Source of the DNA: Siphonodentalium dalli
Taxonomy: Eukaryota > Mollusca > Scaphopoda > Gadilida > Siphonodentaliidae
Reading direction: 5' to 3'
Length of the DNA: 64,000 nucleotides
NCBI GenBank assembly: GCA_032622095.1
Contig: CP136063.1
Span: forward strand, 32,864,987 to 32,928,986
Below are positions 52,931 to 63,824 of the stretch, in pieces; within the stretch, counting starts at the first letter, position 1; each line of letters starts with the position of its first letter. The translations under genes and the position numbers were made by a program. The notes beneath the pieces were generated by a model. The model was not told where the DNA came from. It searched no databases and was given only the letters and a program-made list of their open reading frames with translations.

Positions 52931-55900
52931 ACTATATAATACATGTTACAAAGAGATGGACCATCTTTATACCCCGGTAATTATATAATACATGTTACAA
53001 AGAGATAAACCATCTTTATACCCCGGTATAGCTATATAATACATGTTACAAAGAGATGGACCATCTTTATATCCCGGTATAACTATATAATACATGTTAC
53101 AAAGAGATAGACCATATTTATACCCCGATAACTATATAATACATGTTACAAAGAGACAAACCATCTTTATACCCCGATAACTATATAATACATGTTACAA
53201 TGAGACAGACCATCTTTATACCCCGGTAACTATATAACACATGTTACAAAGAGATGGACCATCTTTATACCCCGGTAACTATATAATACATGTTACAAAG
53301 AGATGGACCATCTTTATACCCCGGTAACTTTATAATACATGTTACAAAGAGATGGATCATCTTTATACCCCGGTAACTATTTAATACATGTTACAAAGAG
53401 ATGGATCATCTTAAACTCCGGTAACTATATAACACATGTTTACAAAGAGATAGACCATCTTTATACCCCGGTAACTATATAATACATGTTACAAATAGAT
53501 GGACCATCTTTATACCCGGTAACTATATAATACATGTTACAAAGAGATAGACCATCTTTATACCCCGGTAACTATATAATACATGTTACAAAGAGATGGA
53601 CCATCTTTATACCCCGGTAACTATATAATACATGTTACAAAGAGATACACCATCTTTATACCCCGTAACTATATAATACATGTTTACAAAGAGACAGACC
53701 ATCTTTATACCCCGGTAACTATATAATACATGTTACAAAGAGATGGATCATCTTTATACCCCGGTAACTATATAATACATGTTACAAAGAGACAGACCAT
53801 CTTTATATCCCGGTAACTATATAATACATGTTACAAAGAGATGGATCATCTTAAACTCCGGTAACTATATAATACATGTTACAAAGAGATGGATCATCTT
53901 TATACCCCGGTAAATATATAATACATGTTACAACGAGATGGATCATCTTAAACTCCAGTAACTATATAATACATGTTACAAAGAGATGGACCATCTTTAT
54001 ACCCCGGTAACTATATAATACATGTTACAAAGAGATACACCATCTTTATACCCCGGTAACTATATAATACATGTTACAAAGAGATAGACCATATTTATAC
54101 CCCGGTAACTATATAATACATGTTACAAAGAGACAGACCATCTTTATAACCCGGTATAGCTATATAATACATGTTACAAAGAGATATTCCATCTTTATAC
54201 CGCGTTAACTATATAATACATGTTACAAAGAGAGAGACCATCTTAAACTCCGGTAACTATATAATACATGATACAAAGAGATAAACCATCTTTATACCCC
54301 GGTAACTATATAATACATGTTACAAAGAGATAGACCATCTTTATACCCCGGTAACTATATAATACATGTTACAAAGAGACAGACCATCTTTATACCCCGG
54401 TAACTATATAATACATGTTACAAAGAGATAAACCATCTTTATACCCCGGTAACTATATAATACATGTTACAAAGAGATAAACCATCTTTATACCCCGGTA
54501 ACTATATAATACATGTTACAAAGAGATATACCATCTTTATACCCCGGTAACTATATAATACATGTTACAAAGGGATGGATCATCTTAAACTCCGGTAACT
54601 ATATAATACATGTTACAAAGAGATGGACCATCTTTATACCCCGGTAACTATATAATACATGTTACAAAGAGATACAACATCTTTATACCCCGGTAACTAT
54701 ATAATACATGTTACAAAGAGACAGACCATATTTATACCACGGTAACTATATAATACATGTTACAAAGAGATAAACCATCTTTATACCCCGGTAACTATAT
54801 AATACATGTTACAAAGAGATGGACCATCTTTATACCCCGGTAACTATATAATACATGTTACAAAGAGATACACCATCTTTATACCCCGGTAACTATATAA
54901 TACATGTTACAAAGAGATGGACCATCTTTATATCCCGGTAACTATATAATACATGTTACAAAGAGACAGACCATCTTTATACCCCGGTAACTATATAATA
55001 CATGTTACAAAGAGACAGACCATCATTATACCCCGGTATAGCTATATAATACATGTTACAAAGAGATATTCCATCTTTATACCGCGCTAACTATATAATA
55101 CATGTTACAAAGAGAGAGACCATCTTAAACTCCGGTAACTATATAATACATGATACAAAGAGATAAACCATCTTTATACCCCGGTAACTATATAATACAT
55201 GTTACAAAGAGATAGACCATCTTTATACCCCGGTAACTATATAATACATGTTACAAAGAGACAGACCATCTTTATACCCCGGTAACTATATAATACATGT
55301 TACAAAGAGATAAACCATCTTTATATCCCGGTAACTATATAATACATGTTACAAAGAGATAGACCATCTTTATACCCCGGTAACTATATAATACATGTTA
55401 CAAAGAGATAAACCATCTTTATACCCCGGTAACTATATAATACATGTTACAAAGATATAAACCATCTGTATACCCCGGTAACTATATAATACATGTTACA
55501 AAGAGACAGACCATCTTTATACCCCGGTATATCTATATAATACATGTTACAAAGAGATGGACCATCTTAATATCCCGGTAACTATATAATACATGTTACA
55601 AAGAGATAGACCATCTTTATACCCCGGTAACTATATAATACATGTTACAAAGAGACAGACCATCTTTATACCCCGGTAACTATATAATACATGTTACAAA
55701 GATATAAACCATCTTTATACCCCGGTAACTATATAATACATGTTACAAAGAGATAAACCATCTTTATGCCCCGGTAACTATATAATACATGTTACAAAGA
55801 GATAAACCATCTTTATACCCCGGTAACTATATAATACATGTTACAAAGAGATGGATCATCTTAAACTCCGGTAACTATATAATACATGTTACAAAGAGAT

Positions 55901-57505
55901 GGACCATCTTTATACCCCGGTAACTATATAATACATGTTACAAAGAGATACAACATCTTTATACCCCGGTAACTATATAATACATGTTACAAAGAGACAG
56001 ACCATATTTATACCACGGTAACTATATAATACATGTTACAAAGAGATAAACCATCTTTATACCCCGGTAACTATATAATACATGTTACAAAGAGATGGAC
56101 CATCTTTATACCCCGGTAACTATATAATACATGTTACAAAGAGATACACCATCTTTATACCCCGGTAACTATATAATACATGTTACAAAGAGATGGACCA
56201 TCTTTATATCCCGGTAACTATATAATACATGTTACAAAGAGACAGACCATCTTTATACCCCGGTAACTATATAATACATGTTACAAAGAGACAGACCATC
56301 ATTATACCCCGGTATAGCTATATAATACATGTTACAAAGAGATATTCCATCTTTATACCGCGCTAACTATATAATACATGTTACAAAGAGAGAGACCATC
56401 TTAAACTCCGGTAACTATATAATACATGATACAAAGAGATAAACCATCTTTATACCCCGGTAACTATATAATACATGTTACAAAGAGATAGACCATCTTT
56501 ATACCCCGGTAACTATATAATACATGTTACAAAGAGACAGACCATCTTTATACCCCGGTAACTATATAATACATGTTACAAAGAGATAAACCATCTTTAT
56601 ATCCCGGTAACTATATAATACATGTTACAAAGAGATAGACCATCTTTATACCCCGGTAACTATATAATACATGTTACAAAGAGATAAACCATCTTTATAC
56701 CCCGGTAACTATATAATACATGTTACAAAGATATAAACCATCTTTATACCCCGGTAACTATATAATACATGTTACAAAGAGACAGACCATCTTTATACCC
56801 CGGTATATCTATATAATACATGTTACAAAGAGATGGACCATCTTAAACTCCGGTAACTATATAATACATGTTACAAAGAGATAGACCATCTTTATATCCC
56901 GGTAACTATATAATACATGTTACAAAGAGAGAGACCATCTTTATACCCCGGTAACTATATAACACATGTTAACAAAGAGATAAACCATCTTTATATCCCG
57001 GTAACTATATAATACATGTTACAAAGAGATAAACCATCTTTATATCCCGGTAACTATATAATACATGTTACAAAGAGATAAATCATCTTTATACCCCGGT
57101 AACTATATAATACATGTTACAAAGAGACAGACCATCTTTATACACCGGTATAACTATATAATACATGTTAACAAAGAGATAGTCCATCTTTATACCCCGG
57201 TATAGCTATATAATACATGTTACAAAGAGATGGACCATCTTTATATCCCGGTAACTATATAATACATGTTACAAAGAGATGGACCATCTTTATATACCGG
57301 TAACTATATAATACATGTTACAAAGAGACAGACCATCTTTATACCCCGGTATAGCTATATAATACATGTTACAAAGAGATGGACCATCTTTATACCCCGG
57401 TAACTATATAATACATGTTACAAAGAGATAGACCATCTTTATACCCCGGTAACTATATAATACATGTTACAAAGAGATGGACCATCTTTATACACCGGTA
57501 ACTAT
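52931..57505. repeat. Satellite zone 10: atacccc monomers, 1276-bp duplication
   Basis: The right end of the array is dominated by atacccc plus ggtaac monomers, with diverged ones (cttaaactccgg, gatattcc with accgcg). Markers at 54183, 55065 and 56341 (gatatt) and at 54671/55947 (gatacaacat) show an 882-bp spacing and a constant 1276-bp duplication, respectively. Greater monomer divergence here fits an older array edge. Confidence 0.85.
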
Positions 57506-57892
57506 CACTGCATGAAAAGTGGAATTTATGCTTTGCATAAATTAGGAATAAATGAGAATTTTTTTTCACATTTATTCTAATTTATGCATTGCATAAATTT
57601 GGATAAATTCCGAAATTTATTGGAATTTATTCTTGAATTTATGCTTGAATAAACTTCCAAATTTACAGAAAATTTACACAGCATAAATTTCAATAAATTT
57701 ATGCAGATTTATGCCATGATTAAATTTCGAAAATGCAGATAAATTTCGAAATTTATCTACATTTATGCCATTAATAAATGTGGATGGGCAGTATAAATGT
57801 AGATAAATTTCTCCACATTTTCAAATTTCTGCGCAGATGAGATTTATTAACATTTAAACGGTCAAGAGATTCGGATGGTCGGTATAAATGTA
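57506..57892. repeat. Degenerate AT-rich palindromic flank
   Basis: Diverged variants of aaatttatgc, gcataaattt and aaatttcgaaa blocks in both orientations, including aatttatgca followed by ttgcataaatt. It looks like an older form of the palindromic 22-bp repeat that follows. The satellite stops at about 57505 (cggtaactat), with no target duplication visible. Confidence 0.75.
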
Positions 57893-58352
57893 CATAAATT
57901 TCGAAATTTATCCACTTAAATTTCGAAATTTAACCAATTTATCCACATAAATTTCGAAATTTATCCAAATAAATTTCGAAATTTATCCAAATAAATTTCG
58001 AAATTTATCCACTTAAATTTCGAAATTTATCCACATAAATTTATCCACTTAAATTTCGAAATTTAACCAGATAAATTTAGAAATTTATCCACATAAATTT
58101 CGAAATTTATCCAAATAAATTTAGAAATTTCGAAATTTATCCACTTAAATTTCGAAATTTAACCAGATAAATTTCAAAATTTATCCACATAAATTTCAAA
58201 ATTTATCCACATAAATTTCTAAATTTATCCACATAAATTTCTAAATTTATAGACATAAATTTCATAATTTATCCACATAAATTTCGAAATCAATTTCTAA
58301 ATTTATCCAGATAAATTTCTTTATTTATCTAGATAAATTTCTAAATTTATCC
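57893..58352. repeat. 22-bp palindromic AT-rich tandem repeat
   Basis: About twenty copies of a 22-bp unit whose core ataaatttcgaaatttat is a perfect 18-bp palindrome, followed by ccac or ccaa. Copies toward the right are degenerate (cga to cta, caa or tt in the centre) and some units are partial. Each unit could form a cruciform or hairpin, and the whole array reads nearly the same on both strands. Confidence 0.92.
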
Positions 58353-58657
58353 AGATAAATAGCCCACACACCACTCACCCATTGTTGGGATCAGCAATCA
58401 TTTATCGCATGGTATGTGCAGCTGCTGACAAAGGATAACAATCTCAGCTGGTATCCTATCTGCATGTTTATTAGGCACTGATAAAAGTTGTTTCTGTGAC
58501 CCTGTTCCGCAATTATAATTTAAGGGAGGGTAAATTAAATGTGCAATTCATATATGACAGTACAGTTCCCAATATGGTATTTAGTGAAAGGATCAACAGA
58601 AGAAAAACTGGTAATTTTAGCAACTACTATAAGTACTATCAATCTTCAGGTCTCCAA
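58353..58657. other. Low-copy DNA, nothing recognised
   Basis: No repeat unit, RNA gene or domain was seen. A 60-codon open frame on the plus strand (58496-58678) runs into the MITE and matches nothing I know. Confidence 0.4.
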
Positions 58658-58661
58658 TTAA

Positions 58662-59130
58662 AGGTACTCAACCCGTAAAGAGGGTCCCCATCTCAACAGA
58701 TTCCAACAACAACAATCCGATCAGAGGGTCCTATATTACTATTTCTTTGGCTTTGGGGGTAAAAAATATTTGATTCGAGTCGAGGAACCGATCAAACAAA
58801 GCTCAGAGTTATTAGATATTGATTTTTCAAATTTGTTATGTTCTCGAGATGAGTACTAATAACTGCCGTAATCTGCTCTGGATGTGTACTCCAAATCTAT
58901 TCAAACAGACAAGGATGAATAACTCTAAAATCAAGTGGTAATTTTAACGCAATTTTGACTGAGTTCTGGGCCAGATAGTATTCCCGATAATGAAAAATAA
59001 TAGATTTCTAAAATCGATATCTAACAAATCTGAGCTTTGATGTGTGACTTCCTCGACTCGAATCAAATATTTTTGACCCCCGAAGCCATTGAAATAGTAA
59101 TTGAGAGGAGTTTTATCGGGTTGAGTACCT
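58662..59130. mobile_element. TTAA-flanked inverted-repeat MITE (piggyBac-like)
   Basis: This 469-bp element has terminal inverted repeats starting aggtactcaacccg and is flanked by TTAA on both sides (58658-58661 and 59131-59134). The inverted repeats extend far inward: about 58740-58840 pairs with about 58990-59105 (for example atatttgattcgagtcgagg against cctcgactcgaatcaaatat), so the element could fold into a long hairpin. A TTAA target duplication is the hallmark of piggyBac-type transposition; no transposase is present, so it would depend on one in trans. Open frames inside it (58944-59159 minus, 59037-59228 plus) are by-products of the inverted repeats. Confidence 0.85.
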
Positions 59131-59134
59131 TTAA

Positions 59135-60791
59135 ACATATACAAGTTGGTGAATTTCAATGTAATTACATTGCATTAAATTTTGAAGTAAATTCATTAAC
59201 ATCTGGCGTACTCATTCTAAATGACTAAATTTAACATTGTGATGGGAATTCAAAATATACTTTCAACTTTCACTGCCGACTTGCAATTGGTTATGTTAAG
59301 TTCTAAATCTTTGGTTGGGGCTATCCTGTGCTACACGAAGAAGACAAGAACATATATATATTAATATCTCTTTAATGTAGTAAATAATATACTTAATGTA
59401 GTAAATAATAGACAAGAGACCCCTTTCGCATAGTGAATGACAACAGATCATTAAATACACATATATGTACAGAACGGCAGGAGTGTTAGCGCGGCCAGAT
59501 ATAATAAGAGGCACAGCCTCAAGTTCTATCCTTCCGCAATGGCACAATTGCCATATTAACAAACTCATTAATACACGCATCGCGCTGTTTATTACACAGC
59601 ACCAGTTCTAGAATCTGTATATTAAAAAATACACACACGGTTTATTTAGGCACACACAGGCATTGTTTTGTCATGTTTGATGATGCTTGTATTGTATAGT
59701 TCCGGTTTCATGGTTGAGGCGAATGTCATTTATCATCAACGAGATGACCTGACTACATAATTAAGAATAAAATAATCAAGACATGCAGATACATAATCCC
59801 CTTACTGTGTGTTGCAAGCATGATTGTCTCACAAACAGATTTGTACTTGTCAATTTTGCGAAAAGGTTTTTGGACTTTCCTAAAATATTTATGATATTAA
59901 ACAAATAGAGATTATGCCACTCAACAAACATTACTTGTTTATCATAGGCATCCGCCCCTAATGTCTCTACAGTGCAAGAAAAATAATGCATTTTGTATTC
60001 CTGTTAAATTGTGAAATACTGCAGTAATTGCTCATATACAAATGGAGTATGAACAAGGTATAGTTTTCATTCATTGATATACGCAGTTTATCATTATCTC
60101 CCTTAGTGAAACAGGAAGCACGGCGAAAATAAAAATAGTTGGTGAATAAAGTGGCAGAACAATAACATGATTCACTCGGCAACATATGATTTGTTGTAAT
60201 GTGAATTGTCAGTGGGGTTTCCAGGGGTTCATGAACTAAAGGTATGGTATGGTACAAATGTACCTGAGAATACAATGTTGGTACAATTGTACGAACTACC
60301 GAAGTGGTGTTCTAGATTCCTCGAAATCAGTACCCGCGGCATAAGAATCAATTGTCAAATATCAGTTGCTGATATTTTTTCCACTCTGTGTATGTACGCT
60401 CGAAGGCATTGTCACCGCCTTGCAGTGCACTTGTATATGCGAGTCTTCCATAAATGAGCCATGCATACATGAATATAACATAATGTGTGGGTCTAACAAA
60501 ATTTAAATTGACCTTGTAAGGCAGTGCATTCTGTCATATATGAGGCTTCCTATGGGAAACTCGCATATACGATATACATATACGTTAAAGGAATGGTGAG
60601 GTACATGATATTTAATACTGTATCAATGCATCTCCCGAGTTTTAGTCTATACCTCCAAATCATACAAAACAAAAGCCCCTCCCGCCCCTGTTCCTGGAAA
60701 AAAAACCTATGATAAACAAGTAATCTTTGCTGAATGGCCTTAGTAATAGTTCTGTCGTCCTGCATTATGCGAAATGTGTCTAAAACAATAA
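59135..60791. other. Low-copy DNA, no gene recognised
   Basis: Several short open frames on both strands show no domain, no conserved motif and no convincing splice structure. One small direct repeat was seen: ttaatgtagtaaataata at 59372 and 59393 (21-bp period). The right edge may contain the 3' untranslated region of the minus-strand gene ending at 60792, although no clear polyadenylation signal was found there. Confidence 0.45.
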
Positions 60792-62431
60792 TTAGCAGTC
60801 AGTGACAGCCCACTTTTGACTGTCAGTAACAGCGTCGGGCACCGGTCTTGGCGATGGTTCTGCAGATGTGACTCTCGTCTTTAACTGCCTCTGGCCAAGA
60901 CCGGATTGTTTTTTTCTGTATTTTCTGTCAAGGTCTTTCATGAATTTTCGGCACTGATCTGTCCTCCAGGACAAGGAACGGACTTGTACTGTCTCATTGT
61001 CCGAGCAGTCATCTTCACTGCTCATGAAGTCCATTGTAAGGACTGCCCGGACTTTCTGTACCCGCTCCTCGTCCCAAGAAGTTTTCAGGTTCAATGCCGT
61101 GGTTCTGTTCTGCATTTTCTGGAAAAGAAAACATGATAATTTTTTTTTAAATTCGCTTAATAAATTAAAACCTACTCCCGCCGCTATAACAGATGATAAA
61201 ACGGTTTCGATAAAATATACATGTATGACCCATTTTTCAGTAACACACATTAGACATGACATTAGTAGGGTCATGCAAGGTAATATTAGTACATGAGTTT
61301 CTCGGACGTTATGATTCTATTAGCGGTCCTTCAGAAATGACTGTGCCTGTATAACAAATTTTAGGGCTGCATCGATTCATCGCAATACACTTGTATCGCG
61401 ATACGCTGTCACATGATATGCGTATCATATCGTGCAAAGTGTATCACGTTACAAAAAGTCACCCCTTTTTTGTCACCGAATAGAAAAATAACCCATATTT
61501 ACTGTTTTTGTTAATGCAATTTAGGTAGAAAATCATGCAGAACATGTTTTTTGTGTAACGTGATATGTATTGTATTGTTGATCATGTATCGTGATATGTA
61601 TCGTATCGTGAAATAATGTAATGTTGCAACCCTAATAACAATGTGAATCACTGACAATTAGAACCAAGAAAGCTGTAATAAAATGTAAGAAATTGGAATT
61701 TGGACCAAAGTTGCACACAAATTTCCAGTCCATGCATGCTGTACAATTTCAAGAATAGCATTGTTGTGATTAACATATGAAAACACCATAGAATGGCAAA
61801 TGAAATTTTTCAGCTAATTTAAATGTTGGTTCTATAAACTATTTTTACATGAATCAGCGATACCTGTAGGCATTTTGAGTGATTCAATGCTATATGTGCA
61901 TATCTTGATACAGAGTATATCAACCTTAACAAAATGCCACTGCAATCATAAGTCCATGCAAATCATTCCAGCAAAAACACTGTATGTGATAGCAAAAGCA
62001 GAGCATTTAGAAATAAAATTTCCTTAGACACATGATTCAACCTTCAACATATATACATACATACATATACATCAGTAATAGTATATATCTTTGACGAAAT
62101 GTCTGTAAAGTAATGGCCCAATACCTTTTTAAAATGGCCCGCAAGATATTGTGAATGGCCCTTGTTTTGGCTCAATGATTTTCCGGGCCAGCGCCAATAC
62201 TGTATATCAGATAATCAATAAATAATGTGTGCAAACTGAACTTGGAAAGATGAATTCAGCCAATGTTAACGTTGCAGGAATAACCAAATTAGTTGCTAAG
62301 ACCTTAGTTTAAAATACTAACCCTTCGCCGCCTTTCTCGCAGCTTCATTGTCCTCCGATGTTTAGGTTTGCTGCCCTTATCTTCCAAATGGTTTTCGTAC
62401 AACTTCGACTTGAACAAAGTCTTCATTCCAG
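60792..62431 (-). CDS. Two 3' exons of an uncharacterised conserved protein gene
   Basis: Exon n-1 spans 62431-62322 and the last exon 61118-60792 (minus strand). Acceptors are ttgttgtag before 62431 and a pyrimidine-rich ttttcttttccag before 61118; the donor after 62322 is gttagt. The join is phase 0, so the frame continues without a stop to taa at 60794-60792. The first exon encodes a very basic stretch (KPKHRRTMKLRERRRR). The last exon gives NRTTALNLKTSWDEERV, an acidic patch (MSSEDDCSDNE), then VRSLSWRTDQCRKFMKDLD, a basic KYRKKQ segment and a Pro/Val-rich tail ending SQKWAVTDC. From memory, a basic region, MSSEE-like acidic patch, LxWR..K...LD motif and W-A-V tail occur together in many predicted invertebrate proteins of unknown function. 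I cannot name the family or confirm it. The 5' exons were not found and may lie outside the window. The intron contains a hAT-like MITE. Confidence 0.6.
61359..61634. mobile_element. hAT-like MITE in the intron
   Basis: This ~276-bp element has left end ttttagggctgcatcgattc and right end (read inward) tagggttgcaacattacat. Internal subterminal repeats of tatcg/cgata type occur (tatcgcgatac, gtatcgtatcgtga). Flanks are ataacaaa on the left and ataacaat on the right, an imperfect 8-bp duplication. The ends resemble the caggg(c/t)tgcaacgat ends of hAT transposons. No transposase is encoded. It lies between the two exons of the minus-strand gene. Confidence 0.75.
61635..62321. other. Remaining intron sequence
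   Basis: Intronic AT-rich DNA between the two exons. A cataca-type microsatellite lies near 62050-62072 and an aatggccc motif recurs near 62112, 62133 and 62153. No further exon or RNA gene was recognised. Confidence 0.5.
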
Positions 62432-62950
62432 CTACAACAAGATTAATTATAAAGATCATCAATTGATTATAAGCCTCAATTTTGCAGTAAACTAGAGATG
62501 GACCTGTCCCAGATTGGACTAAGCTATACCCCCCCCCCATTTAACTTGTTATTTTATGAAGTAGCCATTTAAAATACTGTATAGATGTATGTGAACAGGT
62601 AACCGTAACCCTAAACCCCCCTACCCTAATCCTGACCGGTGACCACATGAGATACAGTACATGTATGTAACATTTAAATTGAGGGCCTTGTGAATTTGAA
62701 TACGCTCAAATTGGAACTTTTGAATCCAAATCAAATACTGGACAGTATTTGCAAATCAAACATCGAATTGTATATATCAGTTTGGTAGCGAGAAAACTCC
62801 ATGTTTTGAGTCCAGTAAATAAGCATTTGTAAACTTTATAAACTTTATAAATATTGGAGCTTGTGTGTTGAATATATTATTATAAGTTTTTCATTAGTTC
62901 CCCAAAAATAGGTATTAAACAGAAATCAGTTTGATGTCAGGGTTTTAGGT
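62432..62950. other. Upstream intron or intergenic DNA
   Basis: A C10 homopolymer runs from 62529 to 62538, and a stretch with ccctaa/ccctac motifs lies around 62605-62632. No additional exon of the minus-strand gene could be supported. tttataaa is directly repeated near 62834-62850. Confidence 0.45.
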
Positions 62951-63770
62951 CATTCTCAATGACTCGGCCATTTACACTTCGCTGGGAATATAACCTCTTC
63001 CATAAATAGAACTCATATTTAGTGTTGAAACAACTAGTGAATTTCAAGGCCGACTCGTCGAGGCCCAAAAGTTGTGTTGTGTCGACTAGTCGGTACCCAA
63101 TATCAAAACTTTCAAACATAACATGGTACGGAAAATTCATCGCTCATGGCATACACTGATCACTGATGCAATGACGGTCTATTGCGTTGCGCATTTCCCT
63201 GCATAGACACCAATTTATTAAGGGAATAATACAGTAAACATCTTGATATTTATCCAACACACTGAATGTAATTATATGATTAGACATGTGGTGGAAAATG
63301 ATAAGAAACACGATCATTTATACAGGTTTTGAATTTAATATCAGCATTTTATTTTTTGTTTAGTCACGTAATCACCAGTAAACATTCTGACATTTCAGTG
63401 TCGACTACAGCTAGTCAATTAATCGTTTCAACCCTACTCATATTCGCTATGAATGATACAATATATGCCACCTGTAATAAGGCGATGACATTGATTGGTC
63501 GACGCATATATATGTGAACGGGGCAGAATGTATCCACTGCATGCCAGTACCAGACTTGATCATGCATTAACTAGCGATAAATAGTAAAATAGCAATAATT
63601 AGTTCAAGTTTAACTGACGAGTCTCACAGCTAGCAGATGCACTTATTGGTACAACTACTACTACACACATTGCCAATCACGTGATTGAAATAAACCAGCA
63701 GATACGAGTTCTATTTATGGAAGAGGTATTTTCCTAGCGAAGAAGAAATGGCCGAGTCGTTGAGAATGGG
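62951..63770. mobile_element. Older inverted-repeat element split by a hAT MITE
   Basis: A left arm (62951-63014) and right arm (63706-63770) are inverted copies of about 64 bp with roughly eight differences. Shared blocks are cattctca, gactcggccattt, cttcgct and cctcttccataaatagaac. Without the nested hAT-like element and one copy of its target duplication, the original element would be about 395 bp. The arm similarity continues a few bases past the hAT insertion site, showing the insertion fell inside the arm edge. Its superfamily is unknown and no protein is encoded. A 67-codon minus-strand frame (62937-63140) spans the arm and the MITE and is not a gene. Confidence 0.75.
63020..63436. mobile_element. 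417-bp hAT-like MITE with perfect 8-bp target duplication
   Basis: The element starts tagtgttgaaac and ends gtttcaaccctac-side, so the inward-read right end is tagggttgaaac. Both ends continue with gtcgac/actagt-type subterminal repeats. It is flanked by ctcatatt at 63012-63019 and 63437-63444, an exact 8-bp duplication, the size made by hAT transposases. It carries no coding sequence. It is inserted into the edge of an older inverted-repeat element. Confidence 0.9.
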
Positions 63771-63774
63771 TTTA

Positions 63775-63824
63775 AGGTGCAACAATACTTTAAAGGAGGG
63801 CCTCCTTAATTTATTGTTGCACCT
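63775..63824. repeat. 50-bp hairpin-forming inverted repeat
   Basis: aggtgcaacaata pairs perfectly with tattgttgcacct (13 bp), and an inner aaggagg pairs with cctcctt around a single central g. It abuts the right arm of the older inverted-repeat element and could be part of that element's end or an independent foldback. It is too far from any recognised gene to call a terminator. Confidence 0.7.

Larger units (their letters stand above)
11839..57505. repeat. ~45.7-kb satellite array, 49-52-bp monomers
   Basis: One uninterrupted head-to-tail array. The typical monomer reads acatgttacaaagagata, gaccatctttatatcccgg, taactatataat (49 bp). Length varies through ttac or ttaac (+1) and ggtaac/ggtagc versus ggtataac/ggtatagc/ggtctaac (+2). 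Recurrent substitutions are gatagacc, gatggacc, gataaacc, gacagacc or gatgaacc, and atatccc or atacccc. About 45.7 kb divided by ~50 bp gives roughly 900 monomers. No other element interrupts the array and all monomers are in the same orientation. Several open frames of 60-76 codons, mainly in 51-bp-monomer stretches (for example 12881-13081 minus), are repeat by-products. The AT-rich, palindrome-containing monomer and the layered amplification suggest centromeric or pericentromeric heterochromatin, as an inference. Confidence 0.98.

Noticed and set aside
11839-57505. CRISPR-like array
   Set aside because: The units are contiguous with no unique spacers; variation is scattered substitutions typical of satellite DNA.
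58944-59228. Open frames of 63-71 codons on both strands
   Set aside because: They are the two arms and centre of the TTAA-flanked inverted-repeat MITE.
62600-62635. Telomere-like ccctaa motifs
   Set aside because: Only three or four irregular copies mixed with ccctac; not a telomeric tract.
62937-63140. 67-codon minus-strand frame as an upstream exon of the nearby gene
   Set aside because: It spans the arm of an inverted-repeat element and part of a nested hAT-like MITE, and its residues do not match the gene's basic region.
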